NCBI GenBank assembly: GCA_003265975.1
Contig: QFBU01000016.1
Coordinates: 1 to 27,718 of the forward strand
Direction: 5' to 3'
DNA: 27,718 nt
From: Candidatus Marinamargulisbacteria bacterium SCGC AAA071-K20
GTDB taxonomy: Bacteria > Margulisbacteria > Marinamargulisbacteria > GCA-2716485 > AAA071-K20
Shown: positions 14,891-22,929 of the stretch, in pieces
Position numbering within the stretch: position 1 is the stretch's first letter
Layout: every line of letters begins with the position of its first letter
The notes under the pieces: model-generated
Seen by the model: only the letters and a program-made list of their open reading frames with translations
Database searches by the model: none
Told to the model about the DNA's origin: nothing
Made by a program: the position numbers and the translations under genes

Positions 14891-15193
14891 ATGAAGAATT
14901 TACTACAGTTTTTAATGTTTAATGCCGGTAAGAAGAGTCTTAGAATTATCAAAACCCCCGTCTCAAATATTATTAGTATGGGGCTTTCTACTGTTAAATT
15001 TGTAACTGGGCCTTGGATAAGTCGCACTTATAATACAATGCAATGTTTCAATGGGGGCGCTAATCAGAATTTTGGAATAGGATCAGCGTTAGTATATTGC
15101 GCGCTAGGTCAGCTTACTAAGCAGCCTAAAGACTATGCGGCGCCCCTTAGACAAAATCAATGTCCTGCAACCCCTCCTAGCTGGGTATATTAA
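14891..15193 (+). CDS. orphan 100-aa protein
   Basis: I do not recognise this product. It starts with a basic stretch (MKNLLQFLMFNAGKKSLRIIK), has mildly hydrophobic segments (SNIISMGLSTVKFV; GIGSALVYCALGQL), three cysteines and a Pro-rich tail (CPATPPSWVY). No Shine-Dalgarno precedes ATG 14891, and the frame is closed by TAA 30 bases upstream without another start. TATAAT sequences occur at 14817-14822 and 14829-14834 upstream, so transcription from there is plausible. It ends with a 4-base convergent overlap with menA. It may be membrane-associated. Confidence 0.5.
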   Translation: MKNLLQFLMFNAGKKSLRIIKTPVSNIISMGLSTVKFVTGPWISRTYNTMQCFNGGANQNFGIGSALVYCALGQLTKQPKDYAAPLRQNQCPATPPSWVY

Positions 15194-16056
15194 TAAGCAA
15201 CATAGAAAAGTCCTGCATACATCACCATTACCAAGCCCGTTTTTGCTAATACACCGTTTAATATTTTACCCTTTTTGGTAAACACTGTTTTTATTAATGG
15301 AACTGTTGGAATAAGAGTAATTAAAATAATCATCACCCTATAACTCAATGCCCCTTGAGAGGCTTTTATAATTATGGGAATAGCTACAGCGGTTATCACA
15401 CAAACGACGTACTCCCACTTTGCAAACGACGACCCCAAAATAACCGCTAATGTTCTTTTGCCTGTTTTTCTATCCTCATCAACATCTCTCAAATTATTTA
15501 TGGCCAATATCGCTGTTGATAATAAGCCTGGAGCTAAGCCAATTAAAATGATTTCACGTGAAAACTCAAAGCTGTTCAAATATACTGTCCCTGCCACTGC
15601 TATGGGGCCAAAGAATAACAATACAAAAATATCGCCCAGGCCGTTATACCCTAAAGGATACGGTCCCCCTGTATATAATAGGCCGGCTAAAATGCTGCTT
15701 AAACCTATAATCAAAATAGGCCAGCCTCCCCTAGCAACTAAAAATAGTCCCACTATAAAAGCTAAGCTGAAGGTGATGATTATACCTTTCTTCATGGATT
15801 CCGCTGAAATCAAGCCAGCTGTAGTAGCACGCACCGGCCCTAGCCTGTCTGGAGTATCTGCATCGTTTTTATAGTCAAAGTAGTCATTGGCTAAGTTAGT
15901 TGCTATTTGTATTAATACAGCTGAAATTAAGATTAAGATTAAGCTTGGAATATCTAAACTCGATGCTAAAGTCGAGCCAATAATTATTGGGCATATAGCT
16001 GCTGGTATGGTTTTTATTCTACAGGCACCAAACCAATTAGATAATACTTTTAACAT
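15190..16056 (-). CDS. menA: 1,4-dihydroxy-2-naphthoate polyprenyltransferase MenA (UbiA superfamily)
   Basis: This integral-membrane enzyme attaches the polyprenyl chain to 1,4-dihydroxy-2-naphthoate in menaquinone synthesis. The 288-aa protein has about eight or nine hydrophobic helices and both aspartate-rich motifs of the superfamily: NDYFDYKNDADTPDR (about 57-71) and NNLRDVDEDRKTGKRT (about 187-202). The pattern GPVRATTAGLIS after the first motif is typical of MenA rather than UbiA. It is the last gene of the nusA operon and overlaps ribF by 20 bases. No other men gene is in the window. Confidence 0.9.
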   Translation of the reverse strand: MLKVLSNWFGACRIKTIPAAICPIIIGSTLASSLDIPSLILILISAVLIQIATNLANDYFDYKNDADTPDRLGPVRATTAGLISAESMKKGIIITFSLAFIVGLFLVARGGWPILIIGLSSILAGLLYTGGPYPLGYNGLGDIFVLLFFGPIAVAGTVYLNSFEFSREIILIGLAPGLLSTAILAINNLRDVDEDRKTGKRTLAVILGSSFAKWEYVVCVITAVAIPIIIKASQGALSYRVMIILITLIPTVPLIKTVFTKKGKILNGVLAKTGLVMVMYAGLFYVAY

Positions 16057-16897
16057 CTTTTTGTATTTGATTTATTAAGTCCTGTGTAGAGTTGAATTTT
16101 TTCTCAGATCTAATTTTCTTGCATAACCATACAGACAATATGTCACCATAAATTTGTTTGTTAAAATTTAGAATGTGGACTTCGATATGTTTTTGAAAAT
16201 TACCAAAAGTAGGTTTTTTTCCTATGTAAATAGCGGCTTTAAGTTTTTGATCTTGGTAAAATACAGTGCCTTCATATACACCTGAAGCCGGTACTAGTTT
16301 TTTTGCATCTACCTGTACATTAGCAGTAGGAAAGCCAATTTTACTCCCTCTATTCTCGCCTTCTACAACTTCTCCTTTTATCAAGTAAGGATGCCCTAAG
16401 TTTGCGATGGCCTCATCAAATCGCCCCTCTTTCAAGCTCTCTCTGATGTGCGAACTTTTAACGATGACGCCATGATGCTTAAAAGGTTCTATGGTTTCTA
16501 TTTCAATGTTATTTTTAGTACCCCAGTCTTTTAGTAGAGACAAGTCCCCTTCTCTTTTATATCCAAAACAAAAGTCGTATCCTACAATTATTTTTTTGGG
16601 ATTTATTTCTTTTTTAATAACGTCTTCTAAAAACTGAGTGGCTGTTAACTTTGAAAAGTCTTTTGTAAACTCAATAATAAACATATTTTTAAATATAGCT
16701 TTACGTTCTTCTATTGTGGTTAATAATTTTAAAGTTGTGTCTTTTCGTAAAACAAATTCAGGATGTGGATAAAATGTTAACAGTGCATCGCAATTATTTG
16801 ACAGCGCTTTGTGTCCTAAGTGAAATCCATCAAATACGCCAAGTCCTAGGGTTTGAATGGGGTTAGTTGGTTTAGATAAAAAATTAATTTCGGCCAT
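16037..16897 (-). CDS. ribF: bifunctional riboflavin kinase / FAD synthetase RibF
   Basis: The product makes FMN and then FAD from riboflavin and ATP. The 286-aa protein has an N-terminal nucleotidyltransferase domain with LGLGVFDGFHLGHKAL (17-32) and VGYDFCFGYKREGD (about 109-122), and a C-terminal kinase domain with GFPTANVQVD (about 188-197), GVYEG and GKKPTFG. The length is slightly shorter than the usual 310 but both domains are complete. The start overlaps the truB 3' end by 14 bases, and the 3' end overlaps menA, so translation is probably coupled along the operon. Confidence 0.95.
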   Translation of the reverse strand: MAEINFLSKPTNPIQTLGLGVFDGFHLGHKALSNNCDALLTFYPHPEFVLRKDTTLKLLTTIEERKAIFKNMFIIEFTKDFSKLTATQFLEDVIKKEINPKKIIVGYDFCFGYKREGDLSLLKDWGTKNNIEIETIEPFKHHGVIVKSSHIRESLKEGRFDEAIANLGHPYLIKGEVVEGENRGSKIGFPTANVQVDAKKLVPASGVYEGTVFYQDQKLKAAIYIGKKPTFGNFQKHIEVHILNFNKQIYGDILSVWLCKKIRSEKKFNSTQDLINQIQKDVKSII

Positions 16898-17603
16898 ATA
16901 ATTGACAGTATTCTTGAAGGCTATCTCTTGTGAGGTTAGTATAGTCTAAACTGTCGTCTAAATTAAAAGATCCGATTGCTTCTCTGATCAGGTCTTTGGT
17001 GTAGGCTATGGTGTTTAGCTTAGCCGCAATATCTTCAACTAATTTTCTGACATATGTTCCTTTTGAACAGGATATTTTAAATTGAATTTCAGGGAACTTT
17101 GACTCCCTAACTTTTAGACATTCTATCTCTAATATTTCAATTTTTGCAGGTTCAAGTACAACCTCAATATTTTTTCTAGCTAAATCATAGGCTCTTTGAC
17201 CTTGAATTTTTTTTGCTGAGAAAGCTGGTGGAACTTGGTCTTGTTTACCAAGAAAAGACTGTAATACAGTGTTGATTTCTTCTGTTGTTGGCATTTTCTC
17301 TAGGGGCTCTACCTTAGTTACCTCTCCATAACTGTCTAAGGTATTTGTACTTACGCCACAAATCATAGAGGTCCAATATGTTTTTGGCATATCTACTACT
17401 TTATTAATCTGAGTAGTAAATGACTTGCCGACGGCGATAATTAATAGTCCATTGGCAAAAGGATCTAAAGTACCCGCGTGACCCACTTTTTTTACTTGGG
17501 TTTCGTATCTTACTTTTTTAACGCATTGAAACGACGATAAGCCTGGGGGCTTATTTACAAGAACATTACCGTTAGAACTAGGATTACTCTGTTGGTTCAT
17601 CAC
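16884..17603 (-). CDS. truB: tRNA pseudouridine-55 synthase TruB
   Basis: The product isomerises U55 in the T loop of tRNAs. The 239-aa protein carries the family core VNKPPGLSSFQCVKKV (16-31) and the catalytic motif GHAGTLDPFANGLL with Asp47. CSKGTYVRKLVEDI near 180-195 matches the RNA-binding motif III. It lacks the C-terminal PUA domain found in E. coli TruB, as many bacteria do. Start is GTG 17603 or the adjacent ATG 17600. It overlaps the 3' end of nrnA by about 20 bases. Confidence 0.95.
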   Translation of the reverse strand: MMNQQSNPSSNGNVLVNKPPGLSSFQCVKKVRYETQVKKVGHAGTLDPFANGLLIIAVGKSFTTQINKVVDMPKTYWTSMICGVSTNTLDSYGEVTKVEPLEKMPTTEEINTVLQSFLGKQDQVPPAFSAKKIQGQRAYDLARKNIEVVLEPAKIEILEIECLKVRESKFPEIQFKISCSKGTYVRKLVEDIAAKLNTIAYTKDLIREAIGSFNLDDSLDYTNLTRDSLQEYCQLYGRN

Positions 17604-18549
17604 TTAGGTACTCATTGAGCGCTGGGATAATAGTATTTACAGAGTCTTCTAAACTTTTTAAAAGTAAAATTCCTGCGGCTTTTTTATGGCCACCCCCACC
17701 AAATTTGGCGGCAAAGGCACTTACGTCTGTATCTTTTTTTGATCGGACACTTATTTTCACTTTTCTACGCTCCAGTTCTTGAAAGACTAAAATAACTTCA
17801 AACCCTTTTAAAAGTCGGAGAAAGTCGATTACTTTAACTGATGTTCTAGTATGTTGAATTGGAATTGTAGTGTAAACATAATTTAAGTCCTTATTTAATA
17901 CAGCACGGTCTGTAGACAGGCTAATGAGTTTGAAGTCATCTAGGCTTTTGTTTTCGTCCATATACTCTGCAATAAGACTTGTGTCTGCACCACTTTTCTT
18001 TAATTGCGCAGCCATTTTAAATGTATCTTCAGTGACATTACTATGTGCAAATCGACCGGTGTCGAAACAAATTGCAGCATATAAACAACTAGCCATTGGC
18101 GTAGTAATTTCCCAGTTTAGCTCATTAAATAAGTGGCTTAATAGCTCACCTACAGAAGAAATGTCTTTTATAATGTTTTTGGCGCCATACTTAGGATTGT
18201 CGTGATGATGGTCAATATTGAAAATGGGAGCGGACAAATATTTATCAATTTCCTCGTGTCCATCAATTCTTTCTTTTCTTGCAGAATCTAGAGCAAATAT
18301 AATGTCAGGAGTAGGCACTTTAAGGATGTTTGTTTTAAAGTTTTTTGCACCTGGTAAAAAATAAAACTGTTTGTCGAGCCGGTTTGGTGAATAAAGTGTG
18401 ACGCGCTTCCCTTTTTTTAATAGCTGATGGTATAGGGCTAGTGATGATCCAATGGCGTCAAGATCTGGGAACTTGTGAGTGACTATAAGTGCACATTTAC
18501 AGTTATCTACCGCTGAGCTGAGCTCTTCAATCTCTTCATTCGTAAACAT
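17584..18549 (-). CDS. nrnA: DHH-family phosphoesterase, NrnA-like oligoribonuclease / pAp phosphatase
   Basis: The product degrades very short RNAs (nanoRNA) and/or pAp, a role known for NrnA of Bacillus and Mycoplasma. The 321-aa protein has all DHH motifs: VTHKFPDLDAIGSSLALY (23-40; His25, Asp29, Asp31), FALDSARKERI (Asp88), NIDHHHDN (111-118) and the DHHA1 substrate loop GGGGHKKAAG (about 288-297). Location between rbfA and truB is common for this family. It begins 7 bases after rbfA. Confidence 0.92.
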   Translation of the reverse strand: MFTNEEIEELSSAVDNCKCALIVTHKFPDLDAIGSSLALYHQLLKKGKRVTLYSPNRLDKQFYFLPGAKNFKTNILKVPTPDIIFALDSARKERIDGHEEIDKYLSAPIFNIDHHHDNPKYGAKNIIKDISSVGELLSHLFNELNWEITTPMASCLYAAICFDTGRFAHSNVTEDTFKMAAQLKKSGADTSLIAEYMDENKSLDDFKLISLSTDRAVLNKDLNYVYTTIPIQHTRTSVKVIDFLRLLKGFEVILVFQELERRKVKISVRSKKDTDVSAFAAKFGGGGHKKAAGILLLKSLEDSVNTIIPALNEYLSDEPTE

Positions 18550-18556
18550 AATTGAA

Positions 18557-18886
18557 TTATAACTCGTTTATTTTATTAACTAAATCCACTCCACGTTCAA
18601 TAGAAGGGTCAAATTGAAAGTGAATTTTTGGAATTATTTGAATATTAATAACTTTAAATAGCTCTGATTGAATAAAAGGACTCGCAGACTGTAGTCCTTT
18701 TTTAGTTTTTAACTTATCTTCTTCAGATCCAAATTGAGAATAATATACTTGGGCCTGTGTCATGTCTTTTGAAATTTTTATTTCGGTGATACTAATAAAC
18801 CCGATTCTTGAATCATTGATTTTTTTGCTTAAGATAGATGAAATTTCTGATCGAAGAACTGAAGCTAAGCGATCTACTCTAACCAT
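18557..18886 (-). CDS. rbfA: ribosome-binding factor A
   Basis: RbfA binds the 30S subunit and assists 16S rRNA 5'-end maturation. The 109-aa protein shows the KH-like fold sequence pattern: MVRVDRLASVLRSEISSIL (1-19), a central ISITEIKISKDMTQAQVYYS (about 31-50) and a terminal strand IQIIPKIHFQFDPSIERG. It begins 4 bases after the infB stop codon, in the classic nusA-infB-rbfA-truB order. Confidence 0.93.
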   Translation of the reverse strand: MVRVDRLASVLRSEISSILSKKINDSRIGFISITEIKISKDMTQAQVYYSQFGSEEDKLKTKKGLQSASPFIQSELFKVINIQIIPKIHFQFDPSIERGVDLVNKINEL

Positions 18887-18890
18887 TGTT

Positions 18891-20852
18891 TTATACTACT
18901 GCTTTCTGTCGAACTTCATATCCGATAATAGAGTCACCTTCGTTGATATCCGAAAACTTTTCGAATACTAAACCACAATCATATCCAGAAGACACTTCTT
19001 TAACATCTTCTTTAAATCGTTTTAGTGAATTGATATCTCCGTTATAAACTTCGTTACCTTCACGAATAATTTTGACTTTTGAATTTCTAGAAATTTTACC
19101 AGAAAGTACATGACATCCTGCAATAATTCCAACTTTAGAAAATTTAAATTTTTGTCTTACTTCTAATTCAGCAATGTTTACTTCTTCAAACTCAGGTTTG
19201 TATAAACCTTTAATTAGTTTTTCTATATCAGAAACTACTTCGTAGATCACTTTATAGTTTTTAATAATAAGACCAGCTTCATCAGCTAACTTAATAGCTT
19301 CGTTACTTGTAGATACTTGAAATCCAATGACTAGTCCCGAAGATGCTTTTGCTAACATAACGTCATTTTCTGTGATGTTTCCAGTTGAGGCATGCAACAT
19401 ATTAATAGTTACTTCTCTGTTATCAATTTTTCCAATTGAAGATTTAATGGCTTCTAAAGAACCATTAACATCTGTTTTGAGAACGATATTAAGCGTCTTA
19501 ACATCACCAGCTTCTATTCGGTGAGACAGTGCTTCCATAGACAGATTTTGTTTACCTTCTTGCGATTCTGAGGCAAGTCTAAGTTCCTCTACTTCAGCTT
19601 TTTCGCGACATATTTTTTCTGATGCAAAGATTTCAAGAATATCACCTGGATCTGGAACTCTTGAAAGCCCTAATATTTCTACTGGGCGACCTGGATCAGC
19701 GTCATTAATATTTTTTCCTTGATCATCAAAAATAGCTCTGATTTTCCCAAACGAACTACCCACAACAAAGTTATCTCCAATTTTCAAACATCCTGTTTTA
19801 ATAAGTACCGTTGCAACTGGTCCTTTTTGTTTAGACAGATGTGATTCGATTACAACACTTTTTGAAAATCCAGTTTTTTCTGCTTTAAGTTCTAACATTT
19901 CAGCTTCAAGACCAATCATTTCTATAAGATTAGGAATTCCTTCTCCTGTTTTAGCCGATAATGGAACCATCACTATTTTTCCACCCCAGTCTTCAGCAAG
20001 AAGATTATGTTGCGATAATAGTGTTTTACAGTTTTCTACGTTGGCTTCTGGTTTATCTATTTTGTTTATAGCAACAATAATAGGAATATCAGCTGCTTGT
20101 GCATGGTCTATAGCTTCGAGTGTTTGAGGCTTTACACCTTCGTCAGCGGCAACAACAAGTACAGCAATATCTGTAATTTGCGCTCCCCTTGCTCTTATTG
20201 ACGTAAAGGCTTCATGACCTGGAGTGTCCAAGAAAGTGTATTTCTTGTCTTCGTAAGTAATTTGGTAAGCTCCAATATGCTGAGTAATTCCACCAGCTTC
20301 ACGTGCCACTGTGTTTGAGGCTCTTAATGAATCCAAAAGAGACGTTTTTCCGTGATCAACGTGACCCATAACTGCAATTACTGGAGGACGTTCCATTAAG
20401 TTAGTTGCGTTGTCTTCTGCTTCTTGTTCAAGTTCAAGCATTTTTGTCTTAAGTCCAATTTTTTCTTCTTCTACTGTGTCTTCAAACTCAACTTCAATTT
20501 CTAATGCTTTCCCGACTTCTTTCATGACACCTTGGTCTACTTCTGAATTAATATTTAAAAGCATTCCACGTTCAAGAAAAACACGCATTACCTGTGAAAG
20601 CGATGTTTTAAGTACTTCTACTAGCTCACTTACACGAAGCGTTTTTTCTCTGATACATACTTTTTTAGGTGCAGCGTCTACATTGTCAGACTCATTGCTT
20701 TGTTGAGAAGCAAAATAAAGTTTTTTTATACGGGTGGCTGTACCCGGATCTACCTTTGCCCCTTTTTTAAGGCGAATGTTAGACGTTCTTAAAAACGTAA
20801 ATAGTTGGTCTTGGGTTAAGCTTAATTGGTTTCCTAATTCTGTTAATTTCAA
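18891..20852 (-). CDS. infB: translation initiation factor IF-2
   Basis: This GTPase brings initiator tRNA to the 30S subunit. The 653-aa protein is short relative to proteobacterial forms (about 890) because the N-terminal region is reduced to two IF2-N-like helical modules (1-47 and about 70-118). The G domain has GHVDHGKTS (163-171), GGITQHIGAY (187-196), DTPGHEAF (209-216), NKID (263-266) and SAKTG (299-303), followed by domains II, III and IV. Its ATG overlaps the nusA stop codon by 4 bases. The nusA product carries a further IF2-N-like module at its C-terminus, next to this gene start. Confidence 0.97.
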   Translation of the reverse strand: MKLTELGNQLSLTQDQLFTFLRTSNIRLKKGAKVDPGTATRIKKLYFASQQSNESDNVDAAPKKVCIREKTLRVSELVEVLKTSLSQVMRVFLERGMLLNINSEVDQGVMKEVGKALEIEVEFEDTVEEEKIGLKTKMLELEQEAEDNATNLMERPPVIAVMGHVDHGKTSLLDSLRASNTVAREAGGITQHIGAYQITYEDKKYTFLDTPGHEAFTSIRARGAQITDIAVLVVAADEGVKPQTLEAIDHAQAADIPIIVAINKIDKPEANVENCKTLLSQHNLLAEDWGGKIVMVPLSAKTGEGIPNLIEMIGLEAEMLELKAEKTGFSKSVVIESHLSKQKGPVATVLIKTGCLKIGDNFVVGSSFGKIRAIFDDQGKNINDADPGRPVEILGLSRVPDPGDILEIFASEKICREKAEVEELRLASESQEGKQNLSMEALSHRIEAGDVKTLNIVLKTDVNGSLEAIKSSIGKIDNREVTINMLHASTGNITENDVMLAKASSGLVIGFQVSTSNEAIKLADEAGLIIKNYKVIYEVVSDIEKLIKGLYKPEFEEVNIAELEVRQKFKFSKVGIIAGCHVLSGKISRNSKVKIIREGNEVYNGDINSLKRFKEDVKEVSSGYDCGLVFEKFSDINEGDSIIGYEVRQKAVV

Positions 20853-22282
20853 GAAATATTCTCCTTAATTTTAGCGACTTGATCTGGATCAAGCTTGGCT
20901 CGGTTTGAAGAGATTTCAACACCAAATGATTTTGCTTCTTCAATAAGTTCGGCTGTTTTCATGCTAAGTTGTTTAGCTAGATCAGACACCTTTAACTCTA
21001 CCGCTTCAATTGCTTGTTGTTTAGACGCCTTTGCCATTTTTGCGGCTAATTCGCCAAGTCCACCGATTGGTGCATCTGTTGCTTCTGAATCATCATTACC
21101 CGAACTTGCTTTTGCTAAGGCGGCTGCTAATGAATTTTCGCTATTGCCTTCGACAAAACCGCTATTCTCTAGATCTTTAGATTTTTGAATTTTGTCTAAT
21201 ATGGACATATTGTTTTCACTTGAAATGTCCATGGCTTTTTCGTTGTATTCTTCTTCTTTCATAATGTCTAGCTTCCAGCCGGTTAATTTAACTGAAAGTC
21301 TTACATTGATCCCCTGTTTTCCAATAGCTAGAGATAATTGATCGCTAGGAACAACTACAACGGCTTCTCTTTCGTCAGCGTTAGTAACGACCACCTGAGT
21401 AACTTGAGCTGGTTTAAGCGCATTGGCAACAAATACTTTAGGATTCTCGTCCCATTCTAAAACATCAATTTTTTCGTTTCCTAATTCTTTGATGATACTT
21501 TGGATTCTTCCACCCATTTGTCCAACACAAGTACCTACAGCTCCGATAGCTGGATTGTTTGTTTTAACGGCTACTTTAGCTCTTTTACCAGGCTCTCTGG
21601 CTACTGACATAATCTCAATAATTTTGTCTTCAATTTCTGGAATTTCTAGTTCAAATAAGCAACGAAGTAGTCCTGGGTGAGTACGAGAAATTTTAATGTA
21701 ATTTCCTCTAGTTCCTTTTTCTACTTCTACTACAAATAACTTTATTTTTTCTTTTACGCTAAATCTTTCTCCAGGAATTTGCTCACGTACAGGTAGTACG
21801 GCTTCGGTTCTTCCTAAATTTACTAGGTAATTTTGATTTTCAATTCGTTGGACTGTACCTGTAATAACACGATTTTCTTTTACTTTAAATTCGTCATACA
21901 CAGATTCTTTTTCCGCTTCACGAATTCGTTGAATAATAACTTGCTTTGCAGTTTGAGCAGCAATACGTCCAAGGTCTGGAATTTCCATAACTTCTTTGTA
22001 GTCTTCACCCTCTTTAGTAGAACGCCCTCTTTTTTTGGCGTCAGCAGGTGTCATTTGAAATGAGTCGTCCTCAATTTCTTTTACAATATTAAATATTCGG
22101 TAAATAGTGACTTCGCCTGAGTCTGAGTTTAAAACAGCTTCAACTAAGGCTTCTTCAGGCAATTTTCTTCTACAGGCAGATACTATTGCTTGCTCTATTG
22201 CCGAGAATAGAACTTCTTTTGTAACGCCCCGCTCGGTTTCTATTTGGTTTGCAACTTGCATTAAGTTATCAATTACTATCAT
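20849..22282 (-). CDS. nusA: transcription factor NusA with an IF2-N-like C-terminal module
   Basis: NusA binds RNA polymerase and modulates pausing, intrinsic termination and antitermination. The 477-aa protein has an N-terminal polymerase-binding domain (about 1-130), an S1 domain (about 136-202), KH1 (about 203-282, VGQMGGRI loop) and KH2 (about 285-345, IGKQGINVRL loop). After an Ala/Ser-rich linker the last 48 residues (429-476, VSDLAKQLSMKTAELIEEAK then FGVEISSNRAKLDPDQVAKI) resemble the IF2-N domain, not the acidic AR repeats of E. coli NusA. Start ATG 22282 has AAGGGG 7 bases upstream. Its leader contains a terminator hairpin, so attenuation, perhaps by NusA itself, is plausible. rimP is not upstream. 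Confidence 0.95.
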   Translation of the reverse strand: MIVIDNLMQVANQIETERGVTKEVLFSAIEQAIVSACRRKLPEEALVEAVLNSDSGEVTIYRIFNIVKEIEDDSFQMTPADAKKRGRSTKEGEDYKEVMEIPDLGRIAAQTAKQVIIQRIREAEKESVYDEFKVKENRVITGTVQRIENQNYLVNLGRTEAVLPVREQIPGERFSVKEKIKLFVVEVEKGTRGNYIKISRTHPGLLRCLFELEIPEIEDKIIEIMSVAREPGKRAKVAVKTNNPAIGAVGTCVGQMGGRIQSIIKELGNEKIDVLEWDENPKVFVANALKPAQVTQVVVTNADEREAVVVVPSDQLSLAIGKQGINVRLSVKLTGWKLDIMKEEEYNEKAMDISSENNMSILDKIQKSKDLENSGFVEGNSENSLAAALAKASSGNDDSEATDAPIGGLGELAAKMAKASKQQAIEAVELKVSDLAKQLSMKTAELIEEAKSFGVEISSNRAKLDPDQVAKIKENIS

Positions 22283-22311
22283 CGTCTAACCCCTTCTCGT
22301 GGTCTAAATAT

Positions 22312-22335
22312 AAAAAAAAGTGGGAGAGCCCACTT
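22312..22335 (-). terminator. intrinsic terminator in the nusA leader (putative attenuator)
   Basis: On the minus strand AAGTGGG, loop CTCT and CCCACTT form a perfect 7-bp stem followed directly by eight U (22319 to 22312). It lies 30 bases before the nusA ATG and downstream of the promoter at 22403-22375, so it sits inside the 5' leader. A copy of CACTT just upstream (near 22340-22345) could compete for AAGTG and form an alternative hairpin. Confidence 0.75.
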
Positions 22336-22374
22336 CTAAGTGCATTAAAAGGTGCCCCTTCTAGTAAACAACTA

Positions 22375-22403
22375 ATTATAAATTTTTTAGCCTGTTTGGT
22401 CAA
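22375..22403 (-). promoter_or_regulatory. promoter of the nusA operon
   Basis: TTGACC (22403 to 22398), a spacer of exactly 17 bases and TATAAT (22380 to 22375) form a near-perfect sigma-70 promoter. Transcription should start near 22368, giving a leader of about 86 bases that includes the terminator hairpin. Confidence 0.8.
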
Positions 22404-22445
22404 CGCTTGAATAAGAGCGGCCCTTTAGCGTAGGCGAGTTGTTCA

Positions 22446-22880
22446 CTACTCAATTGAAAGGTCTACAAGTTCTACCGATAACTGGAGGTCTTGGCCTGCT
22501 AGTTCAGGGTTTCCGTTTAAAATGACTTTATCGTCTTCAATTTTATCTATTTTTACTACAATCACGGTGCCATCTTCTTGGGTAATTTCAATTTTTTTAC
22601 CTTCTTCTAATAAAATGTGACCAGGAATTTTTTCTCTTGGATAGTCTAATATCAGGGAGCTGTCTTTTTCTCCAAAGGCATTCTTAGCAGCAATTGTAGT
22701 TTTTTTAAGCTGATTTATAGACATCCCTTCAATAGCCTTTTCAAATCCTTTAAAAAAGGTTTTTTTTCCTAAAACGAACGTAATGGGGTCCTGATTTCTG
22801 GTTGTAGCCAGGATAGTCCCGTCTCTAAATGTTAAGGTATAGTGGACTGTAACAGAGTCACCAGGGTTTGCTGTAATCAT
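22446..22880 (-). CDS. FKBP-type peptidyl-prolyl isomerase, SlyD-like
   Basis: The product is a prolyl isomerase and chaperone. The 144-aa protein has the split FKBP domain of the SlyD type: VTVHYTLTFRDGTILATT (10-27), TFFKGFEKAIEGM (about 41-53), an inserted flap domain (about 65-125) with PREKIP and QEDGTVIVVKI, and the closing strand DLQLSVELVDL. There is no histidine-rich metal-binding tail as in E. coli SlyD. No signal peptide is present, so it is cytoplasmic. It is divergent from hldD (49 bases between starts), and its transcript runs toward the nusA promoter. Confidence 0.88.
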   Translation of the reverse strand: MITANPGDSVTVHYTLTFRDGTILATTRNQDPITFVLGKKTFFKGFEKAIEGMSINQLKKTTIAAKNAFGEKDSSLILDYPREKIPGHILLEEGKKIEITQEDGTVIVVKIDKIEDDKVILNGNPELAGQDLQLSVELVDLSIE

Positions 22881-22929
22881 AGCTAGTATAACGATAGCAT
22901 GTTATCTTATTGAATTCACGGAGGCGTTT

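Noticed and set aside
15374..15874. 166-codon plus-strand ORF opposite menA
   Set aside because: It lies entirely within menA, which has clear UbiA-family motifs; the opposite-strand frame has low-complexity content and no start signal.
22283..22445. A hidden rimP or small RNA gene between the FKBP gene and nusA
   Set aside because: The 163 bases hold a promoter, a leader and a hairpin; no open frame resembling RimP fits and no known RNA family could be recognised.
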